Assembly (NCBI GenBank): GCA_029834535.1
Contig: JAQMWT010000030.1
Span: 49,650 to 113,649 of the forward strand
From: Chrysophaeum taylorii
Taxonomy: Eukaryota > Sar > Pelagophyceae > Pelagomonadales > Pelagomonadaceae
Direction of reading: 5' to 3'
DNA: 64,000 nucleotides
This document shows positions 54,834 to 64,000 of this stretch, piece by piece (within the stretch, counting starts at the first letter, position 1; every line of letters begins with the position of its first letter). The notes beneath the pieces are model-generated. The model saw only the letters and a list, made by a program, of their open reading frames with translations, searched no databases and had not been told where the DNA came from. The position numbers and the translations under genes are program-made.

Positions 54834-57628
54834 GTGCATCTTGCATTCTCTACACGGTCCGGACAAGCCGTGCGCGCCCTGATCAAGCGCGCCGACAAGG
54901 AATTCCAGAAGGACCATTGCCGTGGGAAAGTTCCCCGGCCGGATACGTTTGTCGTCGGAAGTGACGACGCGCGATTTGGTGCTAACCGACGCGCAACCCG
55001 GGTACCGCTGCCGCAGGCGAGCGGAGTGAGATCGCAACTCACGGATAAGGCATTGTTTGCCGGGCAGAGACGAGTTCTGCCGCCCACCGTACGGATAGAT
55101 TTGTCGGTGGAAGACGCACGCAACGACGATATTACGCGTGTCGTGGACGATTAGAAGTTCCGGAGCCGAAGGAGCACGAGAACGACGATGACTCAATTAT
55201 TTTGGACCTGTTCTGATCTCGGCCGACTAGAACGAGCCAGAGCCGATACGGAAGACGATGATGCTGCCGTCGAGCAGCTACGATATGAAGAACCGCCAAG
55301 CCGTCAGGATGAGACGAACGAGCGGAATGATGATGATGATAATGATGACGATGAAGAAGAGCACGATAAAGAAGTTGACGAGGAAGAAGAGCTAAACTAC
55401 AACTACAAGCCCACGGAGAGACCGGCGGGAGGACGATCGACAGCTCCGTCAACGCGTGCAGAACCCCCGGATGCAACGAAAATGAATGAGTTCTACGAAG
55501 CTCACTTGCGGGCATTACGCGAAGAGAACGAACGCGCGCAAGAACGACTTTTAAAACTATTAGGGGAAGAGAACGAACGAAAAGAACGGCTACACTGGAA
55601 TGAGATAAAAATAATGCGAGAGCAACTGCGTATGGCCGATGCTCGAGCAGACGCCCTCCAAGATCAAGCAAGCGCGTTGACACGTGAAATAGATGAATTG
55701 CGTATGCCGAATCGCCCGAGGCGAGAGAACGGTCTCGAGGGAGAATTCCGACCCTCGGAGGTACCGCCGCCCACGCGAACGCGAGCGAAAGTCAGGAAGC
55801 CGCGCGACGACGACGACGAGTCGTCCGAGATGACCGAAACGTCGTTAAACTACGATCAAGAGCAATCCAAGTTGAAGGAGCTCACCCAAACCAAAATCCC
55901 CACAGAATCGAAGAATTTGACCGAAACGTCGTTAAACTACGGGTCGAAGCCGTCTACCGCTTCTAACCCGGTGTCACCGTTGGTGGCACGATATGATTTG
56001 TCGTCAGCTGACACAACCCTCGGTCTTGACGACGCGCCGGAGTTATGTGTGAATCCGATTTACGAGCCCCGTGCAGCCGATGACGCCCAAAGTAAAGGAC
56101 CCGCTGCTGCTACGCTCGATGCTATGAGTTTACCTCCGAACATTCAAGTGGATGGCACGTCGCCTCCACGATCGATCGACGATGCGTCGCAGAGGATTAC
56201 CTCGAATGATAAGCGCGCACCTGAGTACACACCCATCGAACGTCACGTGCCCTTTGGTGGCCAGTTTTTGACAGATATGACGTCGGGGACGACGCCTTCT
56301 TCTTTTGCAGGGCCCCCCGACGAACCGACTGCAGACGTTTTTGCAGATGTTTTATTCCCTTTGACGATGGCAGACAATTCGTGTGCCGACATTTTTAGTG
56401 ACGAGGCGATTGCCGATATTCGAAGCGATGGAGTGGATGAGAGGCCGAGTGAAACGGCCGAGAAAATGAATACGAAAGCGGAAGAGATGAAGAATCTTAT
56501 AACGCATGAACTGCCTTTGGAGCTCAGTGAAAGCCCTGGCGTATTACTCACGAACGAAGAGTTCAAAGATTTTCAGCCTGCATATGATGATGGCTACGTG
56601 ATAAAGAAAGATCCCGAACATACTATGAGGGATGAGTATAGCTGCCGCCCGGAACCGAATTTGGATGGGACGATCAGCATGGATAATAGGAAGATGAGCG
56701 TACCGACGATAAGGATACGAGCTCAATGTTTCCTGAAGAAGAAACCGCCAGAGCGGAAAGAAGTACAATTCCGACCCCGAGGCACGGATTATTGGCCAAC
56801 CGAGATTTAATTTACGTTTGGTCGGAGGTTTGGCAAAAAGACGACGAAGGCGTCGATGTTTGGATAGACGAGACGATTGAGCCAGTTCGGATAGACTTGG
56901 GAGCACCAGTCGCCTACAGGGACGATCCAGAGGTACTAGGACCTGCCGAACTGACGCCAGAGAGAGACAAAGATAACAAGAGCCCCAGTCGAAGTTCGCG
57001 CCGGCACAGACGACGACGATCGCGCGACGACGAATACGACGGAGGCCGACACCAATATAATTCGAGTTTTTCGAGCGCAACGCTCGCATTTACGACCCCT
57101 TGCGGTCAACAGTTACCATTAGGAGTGACGGTGTACCCGAACACGTACACCCGCACCGACGACGCAGCCGACGCCCTTGCCGCGGCCGCATTCGAAGATC
57201 TTGCTCGCCCACCGATGGACGAGCCACCCAACGACGTGCTGACCAATCGTCGGTCTTTGGCACAGATTTATGAGCAGATGTCGAGCGATGAGCTCGAAGA
57301 TTCGAGCGAGGAACTTGAAGCTACACGATACTGGGAAGGCGATTCAGATTCGGAAGATGAAGAAGCTACACTCTGTGAACCAGTGTCTGCGTTAACGTTA
57401 TTTGACGAGTCGTCCATGGACGACCCACCGTTTATTTTTGATGAGGAAGCCCTCGATGCCATCGGCTTATCTTTGGACCCTCCAGAGACGACCGTTGGCG
57501 ACCGAACTGGCTGTGAGCCAGACACGAATTTCTGCAGTGATAGCTCGGGCGCGCATTCGTCGGATGAGACTATGACAAGCGCCCGAGCTATCACTGCTCG
57601 GGCGCGCATTCGTCGGATGAGACTATGA
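54834..57628 (+). pseudogene. gypsy2 Gag region
   Basis: Gag-like frames follow the leader: 54834-55154, then 55188-56810 (acidic stretch, coiled coil NEFYEAHLRALREENERAQ, two TETSLNY motifs at 55831-55853 and 55918-55940), then 56726-57628 in another frame (SR-rich, SRDDEYDGGRHQ). The joins need frameshifts near 55155 and 56800. A 60-bp tandem duplication with GCGCATTCGTCGGATGAGAC (57545-57620) lies before the next frame. The capsid and zinc domains present in gypsy1 (33846-35112) have no counterpart, so this copy probably cannot make a full Gag. Confidence 0.6.
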
Positions 57629-59550
57629 CAAGCGCGAGTATGGCAGACGACGATTTTACGATAGAGTTGACGTCGGGGACGACGCCATCTTTTCCTGCGG
57701 ACCCCCCCGAAACGGTTTCGATTACTACGGATCGAGACACGGATACGCCGCCGGAAGAAAAGGATAGATTTATGAAGAAGATTAGCAGCGTTCTCAAGTG
57801 TGACGAAGACGAGCAGACGTGGAACCTGCAGGATTGGTGGACGAAAGCTCGGAATTTCTTGCTGAAGAAGCCACCAGAACAACCGCGCAGCTGCAGACTC
57901 AAAGCCGCAGCTGACATGGAACCGATCGCCGATGCTGATGAGGATCAGCAGGCGACGAATGAATTTACAGATGCATTCTGGAAAGACGAAATGAATGATT
58001 TATGGGAGGGGTCCTTTGCTTCCGTGAACTACGAAGACCAGGATCCCCTACCAGCACAGATTCCCTCTGAGATTGTCTTGGAGGAAGAGCGAAAGCCGCC
58101 AGATAAAGAGGCTGCCGCGACCGTTATGGCGAAGACACCAACAACAGATAATCCTAGAGCTCAAGCCGCGGTATCGATGCCCAACCCCGGAGACGAGCGA
58201 TTCAGAGCCCGATGTGCTCACACTTCGTTGACGCCGCGAGATGGCAAGACGATCGAAGATGATTTGATTACCCTCAGTTGTTTAGATACGGGTACTTTAA
58301 CGTTTATAGCCTGTCACATCTACAGGAATCGTGACGGACCGAAATTCTCGACGACCATTGGTGTCGATGGAATGGCAGATGTTTCTTATATTTGCCGAGA
58401 AATGGTCAAAAAGTTGACCAGAGATCAGTTGATTTTCGATGAAGGCGAACTTCCGATTAAGCGCAAGCTGTACGGATCAGGATTGAATACGACGACGATC
58501 CATCGTTGGATCGCCCTTCGGGTCGCTTTCGCCGATGACTTTGCCGCTCCCATTGTTGCTATTGTAGCAGATACGAATTATCTGTTCCTGTTGGGAGGGC
58601 GCGATATACGAGTTTTAGGAGCCATTGTGGATTTTCCCCATGATCGGATCTGTTTTTGTCGAACCCAAGTCGTCTACGGGCGCAAGAAGATTAAAGTTAA
58701 GGATGAACGAGTCGATGCACCAATCGTGACCTTTCGGTCTATTTACGATCGAAATCCGATAACCGTACCGATTTACAATCATCAACACGATGCCTTTCGG
58801 CAGAGTCTCGACCTGGTCAAGACTCGAGTTTATGCTCGTTTGAGCACGATTAAAGATCTCCGAAGCCCGCCGCCGGAACGTAAGGTAGCCATGGCTACGC
58901 GGGGACATGCTACGACCAAATTCTCCCCAGCTCCGGGAGAAGACGCGCGCGAAGTAATCGCTTATGCCGCGCGCACGATTCAAATCGAGCCCGGTCGAAC
59001 GTACAATCTACCGGTTATTTTGTCGAAGCCTATGGAAAAAGGACAGGTTTTCGTCGCTACGTTTGCTGAGAACGAGCAGTTGGGAGTTGTCGAAGGAATG
59101 TGTTCTTCTGGCGAAGAGCGCGACCGGTCCGCTGCTCGGGTGGCAATTACTGCCACGGAAGAAGTGCCGACGATCGTCACTCAAGGCGAAGCCCTTGCGA
59201 TTGGTGATATCGTTAGGTACGAAGATGAGTTGAACGTCTCTACGATCAACGAACTTACGAAAGAATGTGAAGAAGGATACGACAAGGGGAACCTTTCTTT
59301 CACCGTTTCTGTCGCTAGTCATTTGACGCGATGCGACGAATCTCCCCCGCCGATGCTGCTGAGCACGGTGCAGAAGGACGCTATGACCGCTATGACGGAC
59401 AAGTCCACCCTCAAACGACCTGAAGGCAGCGACGATTTCGCTCGAAGGTCAGAAAAGATGAAAAGAAATGCCGCGAGATCACCGAAGCGGAGATCCGCCG
59501 CCGATATGAAAAGGTTCAATGGCTTCCAATCACTTATCGCAAGGTGGTGA
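57625..59550 (+). CDS. gypsy2 Gag C-terminal and protease-like protein
   Basis: This is one open frame of about 640 codons. It has the repeated LTSGTTPSFPADPP, EEERKPPDKE and SLTPRDGKTIEDDLITL, then a retropepsin-like domain: FSTTIGVDGMADVSYICREM (where D-T-G-A-D-x-S would be expected) and YLFLLGGRDIRVLGAIVDF (the hydrophobic-hydrophobic-G flap partner). The Asp-Gly-Met variant of the catalytic triad is unusual. The frame ends at TGA 59548-59550, overlapping the ATG of the next gene as TGATG. The polymerase frame is already open upstream from 59424 and reads like protein there (KDEKKCREITEAEIRRRYEK), so a -1 frameshift within 59424-59550 is an alternative to reinitiation. Confidence 0.7.
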   Translation: MTSASMADDDFTIELTSGTTPSFPADPPETVSITTDRDTDTPPEEKDRFMKKISSVLKCDEDEQTWNLQDWWTKARNFLLKKPPEQPRSCRLKAAADMEPIADADEDQQATNEFTDAFWKDEMNDLWEGSFASVNYEDQDPLPAQIPSEIVLEEERKPPDKEAAATVMAKTPTTDNPRAQAAVSMPNPGDERFRARCAHTSLTPRDGKTIEDDLITLSCLDTGTLTFIACHIYRNRDGPKFSTTIGVDGMADVSYICREMVKKLTRDQLIFDEGELPIKRKLYGSGLNTTTIHRWIALRVAFADDFAAPIVAIVADTNYLFLLGGRDIRVLGAIVDFPHDRICFCRTQVVYGRKKIKVKDERVDAPIVTFRSIYDRNPITVPIYNHQHDAFRQSLDLVKTRVYARLSTIKDLRSPPPERKVAMATRGHATTKFSPAPGEDAREVIAYAARTIQIEPGRTYNLPVILSKPMEKGQVFVATFAENEQLGVVEGMCSSGEERDRSAARVAITATEEVPTIVTQGEALAIGDIVRYEDELNVSTINELTKECEEGYDKGNLSFTVSVASHLTRCDESPPPMLLSTVQKDAMTAMTDKSTLKRPEGSDDFARRSEKMKRNAARSPKRRSAADMKRFNGFQSLIARW

Positions 59551-62516
59551 TGCTGTTCAGTGGAGCCGGAGGCAGTACTTTAGGTCTCCAACGAGCCAAC
59601 GAAACGTGTGGGACGTCGTTTCGAGTCGTGCTAGCACTCGATGCGTCGGACACCGCCAACCAGATCCACCACAAGAACTTTCCGAATATTCCTGTGGTGC
59701 AGCACACATTGTGTGGTCGCTATGTTACAACCTTACGGTTGATCGAATCTTATTTACCCTACGCGGAATGGTCGTCGTCGATGTGTGTCGCGTCGCCACC
59801 CTGCGTACACTCCGCTCTGTGCAACTTGACTTCCAGAGATGTTGGGAAGGGAGTCACCGCTACCCACTGGACGATGAAATTATGCAAGATGGCTGGTTTC
59901 TTCATGTGGTTGATAGAGCAGGAGGCTTCGATTATTTCTTACGTTGCACGTTTGCACCCGTACGTATACGTCGTCAATTTTTACGACATAACTCCCAGTT
60001 TGATGAGCTGTCGCGTGCGATTGTTGGTTTCCAGCCATCCGCTCCATTTGCGCGCAGTTCCAAAGACTTGCAAGAATATGCAACAGAAGTTCGCCGCAGC
60101 ACTTGGTTACGCCGACGAACGACTTTTACTTCAGATGAACAATTTAGGATCATCACGAGCCGCGACAGACGCAGCTTATACTGTTACGCGTGTCCCGCTT
60201 CGCGTAGGACCGCACCGTTCCGATTACAGATCTCTGAATCTGGAAATGACTTCGGAGTTGCTGACGATGCCCCCTGATTTTGAGTGGGCCGGCTTCTCCA
60301 GGACGACCTCGTTGAAACACTTGGCGTCCGTCGTGCCACCTGACACGATGGCCTTATTAATGCTCGATCTGCACAACTCTGTGACCAAGGAATTTCACCT
60401 GAGCGGCGAAGCTTTGCCGTCAGCGTTGAGTCCTGCAGACCGACCGTTTGATTATTATTTACAAATTGATGAAACCACCCTTCGTCACGTACAAGTTCCG
60501 CTGTTAAACACGCGCACACGTGTCATACAATGGGTGTCGACTGATGATCTTCAAGATCACACCAAATGGAAACCTCCAGAGGTACCGTTGATTCCGCCTG
60601 CAACAGATGAGCCGGGGACGTCTCATGCTTCTTCTGCTGGGCCCCCCCGACAACCAAATTTAGACGTTCCGCCAGATCCTGAGCGAGATCGGGAACCGAA
60701 GATTAAGAGCGAGCCGAGTGTTCGTGTCAAAGGCGAGAGGATCAACAAAAGCCACCCGGAAGTGAAACTAAAATACGAGAAAAAGTTCGATGTGCCATGG
60801 AAAGATGCGCCGCGCGATGCCGAGGGTGCACCACTGCCGCAGACTCCTGAGCATGTCAAGGACAACGAAGCAATGAAAGTTAAAATTCCTACGAAGGAAG
60901 AAGTTGACAAGGTTGTGCAGGAGCTGGGAATTCCTGACAATCCGCACTTAGATGACGAGGCGAAACTGATGCTCCGTCACTGTGTGCAATATTCTTGGGC
61001 CTTTTTCGACCCGATTATGAGACCTGTGGACTCGCCTCCTGTGTCTCTACGATTCAAAGACGCGAATCCGCGACCGATTAAGATGACGCCCTACCGATTG
61101 ACGCCTGCGAAGCTCGATTGTCTCCGCAAGCAGATCAGCGAGTGGTGCCGGGATGGAGTCATTCGTCCGGCCAACTCACCTTGGGGCTTTCCTGTGTTGA
61201 TGCTTCCGAAGAAAGGAGCTGAGATTGGAACGTCAAACGCGTTCCGTGCTGCAGTTGACTTACGTCAGCTCAACGATCAATTGGTCAATGACAGTTGGCC
61301 AAACATTCGACAAGATGATGCTTTAGCCTTTCTCGCGATGAGACGATGGCGGACATGCATTGATATTAGATGGGGATACCACAACCTTCGTCTGGATCCG
61401 GCAGCGCAGGACGCTGTCACGATGGTTAGCCCACTTGGCGCTCACAGTTTCTTGCGATTACCTCTAGGTGTGAAGACAGCCGGAGCTCTTTTCTGCAAGC
61501 AAATGGCGAGCGACCTTTCGAAATGGATGTATCAAGACTTGGTTGCGTTTGTTGACGATATTATGATGGGATCCGACGATCTTCATCGACATTTACAAGT
61601 TTTGATCGAAGTGATGTGTCATTTGGCACAGAGAGGGTACAGCGGTCGAACCGCGAAGTTCCACCTTCTCAAGGATGATATAGAATTTCTGGGACACATT
61701 TCTACCCCAGAAGGCTTGAAGCCGAATCCAAAGACGCTGGAAGCACTGCAGAAGATGCCGATTCCAGGTACTTTACCGAATACTTCCCCGAAGACCCAGA
61801 TACGCTCTTTCATCGGCATGAGTAATTACTGCCGGCGATATGTGAAGGGCTACTCGAAGATTGTGGAACCGTTGAGACGATTATGCCTCGAAGGTGTAAA
61901 GTTCGAGTGGACGCCCGAGTGTCAGAAAGCTTGGGATACGATTATTGAAGCTTTGGTTGATTCCCGTGGAGTCTACCACGCCGATTATGATCTGCCTTTT
62001 CAGATCCGATCCGATGCTTCCAAGGATGGACTTGGAGCATATCTCTTCCAGATTGTCGAAGTCAAGGACGATGCCGGAAGAGTGACTCGAGAAGAACGAG
62101 TAATTGAATACTGGAGCCGAGCTGTGCCGAAGGAGATGCGAAATTATGAGCCCCGTCGGCTAGAGCTGCTGGCAGTTATACTTTCTCTAGAGCACTTTCG
62201 AGCCTACATCGAAGGGCACCGGACTGTTTTGGAGACCGATCACCGAAATTTGACGTTTTTACGTAAGGCGACGCACTCGTCTGGGCAGCTTGCTCGTTGG
62301 GCGATGCGCCTCGCCAATTTTGACCCTGAACTTGGTTACAAGCCGGGAAAGTCACCGGGAATGAGTATCCCTGACTGTCTCTCCCGCAACCCGATAGATC
62401 ATGTCATCGAGACTGACGAGTTTGGAGAACCTTTGAACCACGCGTATTTAGTGTTCCAAGAGCTTCCCCGACCTGTTGATGACCGAGGAGTTCCGTCTCT
62501 GGCTGCCACTTCATAA
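59550..62516 (+). CDS. gypsy2 fused C5-MTase, reverse transcriptase and RNase H
   Basis: A single frame of 988 residues. Residues 1-290 form a C5-MTase: motif I MLFSGAGGSTLGL (1-13), motif II VLALDAS (27-33), motif IV MCVASPPCVHS with Cys85 (codon 59802-59804), motif VI-like FFMWLIEQE (Glu123), motif VIII-like CRVRLLV (154-160), motif IX-like ELLTMPPDFEWAGF and X-like LASVVPPDTMALL. An acidic/Pro-rich linker leads to RT (SPWGFPVLMLPKKG; FVDD at 667-670), then RNase H (SDASKDGLGAYLF, Asp822; LETDHRNLTFL). Integrase lies downstream, as in Ty3/gypsy. All visible catalytic residues are present. MTase and RT share one polypeptide unless cleaved. It could methylate newly made retroelement DNA, but that is inference. 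Confidence 0.92.
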   Translation: MLFSGAGGSTLGLQRANETCGTSFRVVLALDASDTANQIHHKNFPNIPVVQHTLCGRYVTTLRLIESYLPYAEWSSSMCVASPPCVHSALCNLTSRDVGKGVTATHWTMKLCKMAGFFMWLIEQEASIISYVARLHPYVYVVNFYDITPSLMSCRVRLLVSSHPLHLRAVPKTCKNMQQKFAAALGYADERLLLQMNNLGSSRAATDAAYTVTRVPLRVGPHRSDYRSLNLEMTSELLTMPPDFEWAGFSRTTSLKHLASVVPPDTMALLMLDLHNSVTKEFHLSGEALPSALSPADRPFDYYLQIDETTLRHVQVPLLNTRTRVIQWVSTDDLQDHTKWKPPEVPLIPPATDEPGTSHASSAGPPRQPNLDVPPDPERDREPKIKSEPSVRVKGERINKSHPEVKLKYEKKFDVPWKDAPRDAEGAPLPQTPEHVKDNEAMKVKIPTKEEVDKVVQELGIPDNPHLDDEAKLMLRHCVQYSWAFFDPIMRPVDSPPVSLRFKDANPRPIKMTPYRLTPAKLDCLRKQISEWCRDGVIRPANSPWGFPVLMLPKKGAEIGTSNAFRAAVDLRQLNDQLVNDSWPNIRQDDALAFLAMRRWRTCIDIRWGYHNLRLDPAAQDAVTMVSPLGAHSFLRLPLGVKTAGALFCKQMASDLSKWMYQDLVAFVDDIMMGSDDLHRHLQVLIEVMCHLAQRGYSGRTAKFHLLKDDIEFLGHISTPEGLKPNPKTLEALQKMPIPGTLPNTSPKTQIRSFIGMSNYCRRYVKGYSKIVEPLRRLCLEGVKFEWTPECQKAWDTIIEALVDSRGVYHADYDLPFQIRSDASKDGLGAYLFQIVEVKDDAGRVTREERVIEYWSRAVPKEMRNYEPRRLELLAVILSLEHFRAYIEGHRTVLETDHRNLTFLRKATHSSGQLARWAMRLANFDPELGYKPGKSPGMSIPDCLSRNPIDHVIETDEFGEPLNHAYLVFQELPRPVDDRGVPSLAATS

Positions 62517-63900
62517 TGTCGTTTAAGCGACCGAACTGCCGGAAGACGAGACGACCCGAAAGACCCGGAAAAAAGATCCGATGAAATTGGCTACGTCTCA
62601 CGCTACGAGACAACGTCGGAAGAACCGTGCGCGTGATGAGCCACAGATCTTCAAGGACGCAGCCGCTTACAAAGATTATATCGATAAGATACCCGATAAT
62701 ATGACGCTCGCGGAGATCGCACGTGAGCAAGAATCTGATGCTACGTGCGAGGATATTCGCTACCGAATGCCCAAGGTCAGACGCCACGACGTTTCCCGAG
62801 CGAACGAACGATTCGAAGTCGTTAAAGATGTTCTTTACCGCATTTCTGCTGATTTGCACCGATGATTGTTGCACCTGCTACGTTGCGCAAACGCATTATT
62901 CGACTCTATCATGACACTCCGGTTAACGGTGGTCATATGGACGTCACAGTACCGTCCAGGCTATCCAAGAACGATTTTGGTGGCCCCACATGTCGAACGA
63001 AGTTGTCTTCATTGCTGAATGCTAGTTTGTCAGAAAGCTCGTAACGCCTGAGCCGAAACGAGCTGGACTCTTGCGCAGCCCGTCTACGATGGTGATGGTG
63101 CTGTTCTTTGCATGGATTTATTTGGACCCTTGCCCAGCGCTGGTCCCGAGACGTATCTTCTAGTATTTTTTGATCCGTTTCTCGCATTTCTTGATTCTGG
63201 ATGTTTTGAATGATAAGACTGCGGAGTCTGTCCTCGAGTCTTTTGTCATTAACATCCTCCTCAAGGGCCACTTGCCCCAGATGATTCGTACCGACAACGG
63301 TAAAGAGTTCGTGAACAAGTTGATGCGCGAGTTTTCCATCTCTTTACAACACACGATACCAAACTACGATTCCTATCATGCCCAGTCGAACCCGGCTGAG
63401 CGTGTCAACCGATTTATCAGGCCTTCCTCCGTGCTTGCCTTCAAGGTCGGAACATCACGGATTGGCCTGACTTTGCCCATTATATTGCGTTTTGCTATAA
63501 CCGCAATTTATTCCAGGCACACAGATTTCTCCCTTATGTACGCCTGAACCGTCAGCCGATGCTACCGACTGACTACACGCTCATGGATTTTGATACACGA
63601 TTTTGCCGAAGACTCGCTCTGGATGCAGTCGCCGAGACTCGCGAACGATTAAAATATTATACAAAGATCGTTCGCGAGGCTCGTGATAAGCTTTGAAGAA
63701 ACAGCGATTGGCTTACAATGCTGATCATGTTGATGTTGAATACAAGGAAGGATCGCACGTTTTGCTCTACATCCCTTTCCTTCAGAACAACACTTCGACC
63801 GGAATGGCGAGGGCCGTTTATTATCAAGGAAAGCCTCCCCGGTCACCGCTAGATTGAATTGGTCCACATCGACTCTCCGCCCTGAAGAATCAAAAGCAAA
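62517..63900 (+). pseudogene. gypsy2 integrase, frameshifted
   Basis: Integrase parts lie in several frames: an N-terminal domain (DYIDKIPDNMTLAEIA, about 62675), the zinc-binding LYHDTPVNGGHMD (about 62905) and SCQKARNA (about 63025). Catalytic segments are CMDLFGPL (about 63115), IRTDNGKEFVNKLM (about 63285) and NPAERVNRFIR (about 63390). A C-terminal part has ARDKL and DVEYKEGSHVLLYIPF (about 63740). D, D and E positions remain, but at least three frame changes and stops (62516, about 62865, 63042, about 63210, 63545) prevent one product. Confidence 0.75.
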
Positions 63901-64000
63901 AAGAAGAAGACGCCGTGTTTCATGTACAGTCAGAGGATCACGCCGGTGAGTGGTACCGGGGGGGGTCGTTGCATCCGATCGTTTGATCAAACCATCCGCA
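63901..64000 (+). other. gypsy2 3' part, continues beyond window
   Basis: This should be the end of the integrase C-terminal region or untranslated sequence before the 3' LTR, which is not reached. A G-run at about 63960-63967 is not followed by an LTR start here. Confidence 0.3.

Noticed and set aside
59452-59475. Canonical -1 slippery heptamer in the PR/DNMT overlap
   Set aside because: The A-rich stretch does not match X XXY YYZ in the PR reading frame.

Overview
This window is a repeat-dominated piece of a eukaryotic nuclear genome. The one gene I take to be an ordinary host gene is an uninterrupted, GC-rich eIF2-gamma gene (25588-27015, minus). No spliceosomal intron is needed to read any gene here. 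That fits an intron-poor protist or alga, but the sequence does not let me name the lineage. Almost everything else is nested transposable elements, most of them visibly damaged.

Layout. 1-4980 (minus) is an LTR element, here called X1: LTR, a half-tRNA primer site, Gag, a protease-like segment, then an open frame running off the window edge that encodes a C5 cytosine DNA methyltransferase (DNMT). It sits inside an older, related element, Y (4981-5900). Y in turn is cut by a small gag-only LTR element, Z (5909-8220). 8221-14360 is unidentified, C-rich on the plus strand and full of short duplications. 14365-17850 holds a second damaged X copy (X2, minus) with its LTR and the start of its DNMT. 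17990-19676 holds gag fragments of another retroelement (W, minus). 20455-25370 is a large decayed plus-strand gene with a 66-bp minisatellite coiled coil. eIF2-gamma follows. A Ty1/copia element (copia1, 27087-32265, minus) abuts the LTR of a truncated Ty3/gypsy-like element (gypsy1, 32271-36335). 36336-54444 is a head-to-tail array of Helitron-like units (A to G). Unit E carries a Pif1-type helicase, the others are internally deleted derivatives, and a second copia element (copia2, 40214-44655) lies in unit C. From 54445 to the window end is gypsy2, related to gypsy1, whose polymerase frame begins with a complete DNMT domain fused to reverse transcriptase and RNase H, followed by a broken integrase.

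The main biological point is that DNMT domains occur in two clearly different LTR-retroelement families in this single 64-kb region: the X family (three copies) and the gypsy family. In both, the DNMT lies directly after the protease. Retrotransposon-encoded DNMTs have been reported in dinoflagellates and charophyte algae (de Mendoza and co-workers, from memory), so the principle is known. The architectures here, and two families in one locus, deserve a second look. Several disabling changes that can be polarised are at CpG, as expected if this DNA is methylated.
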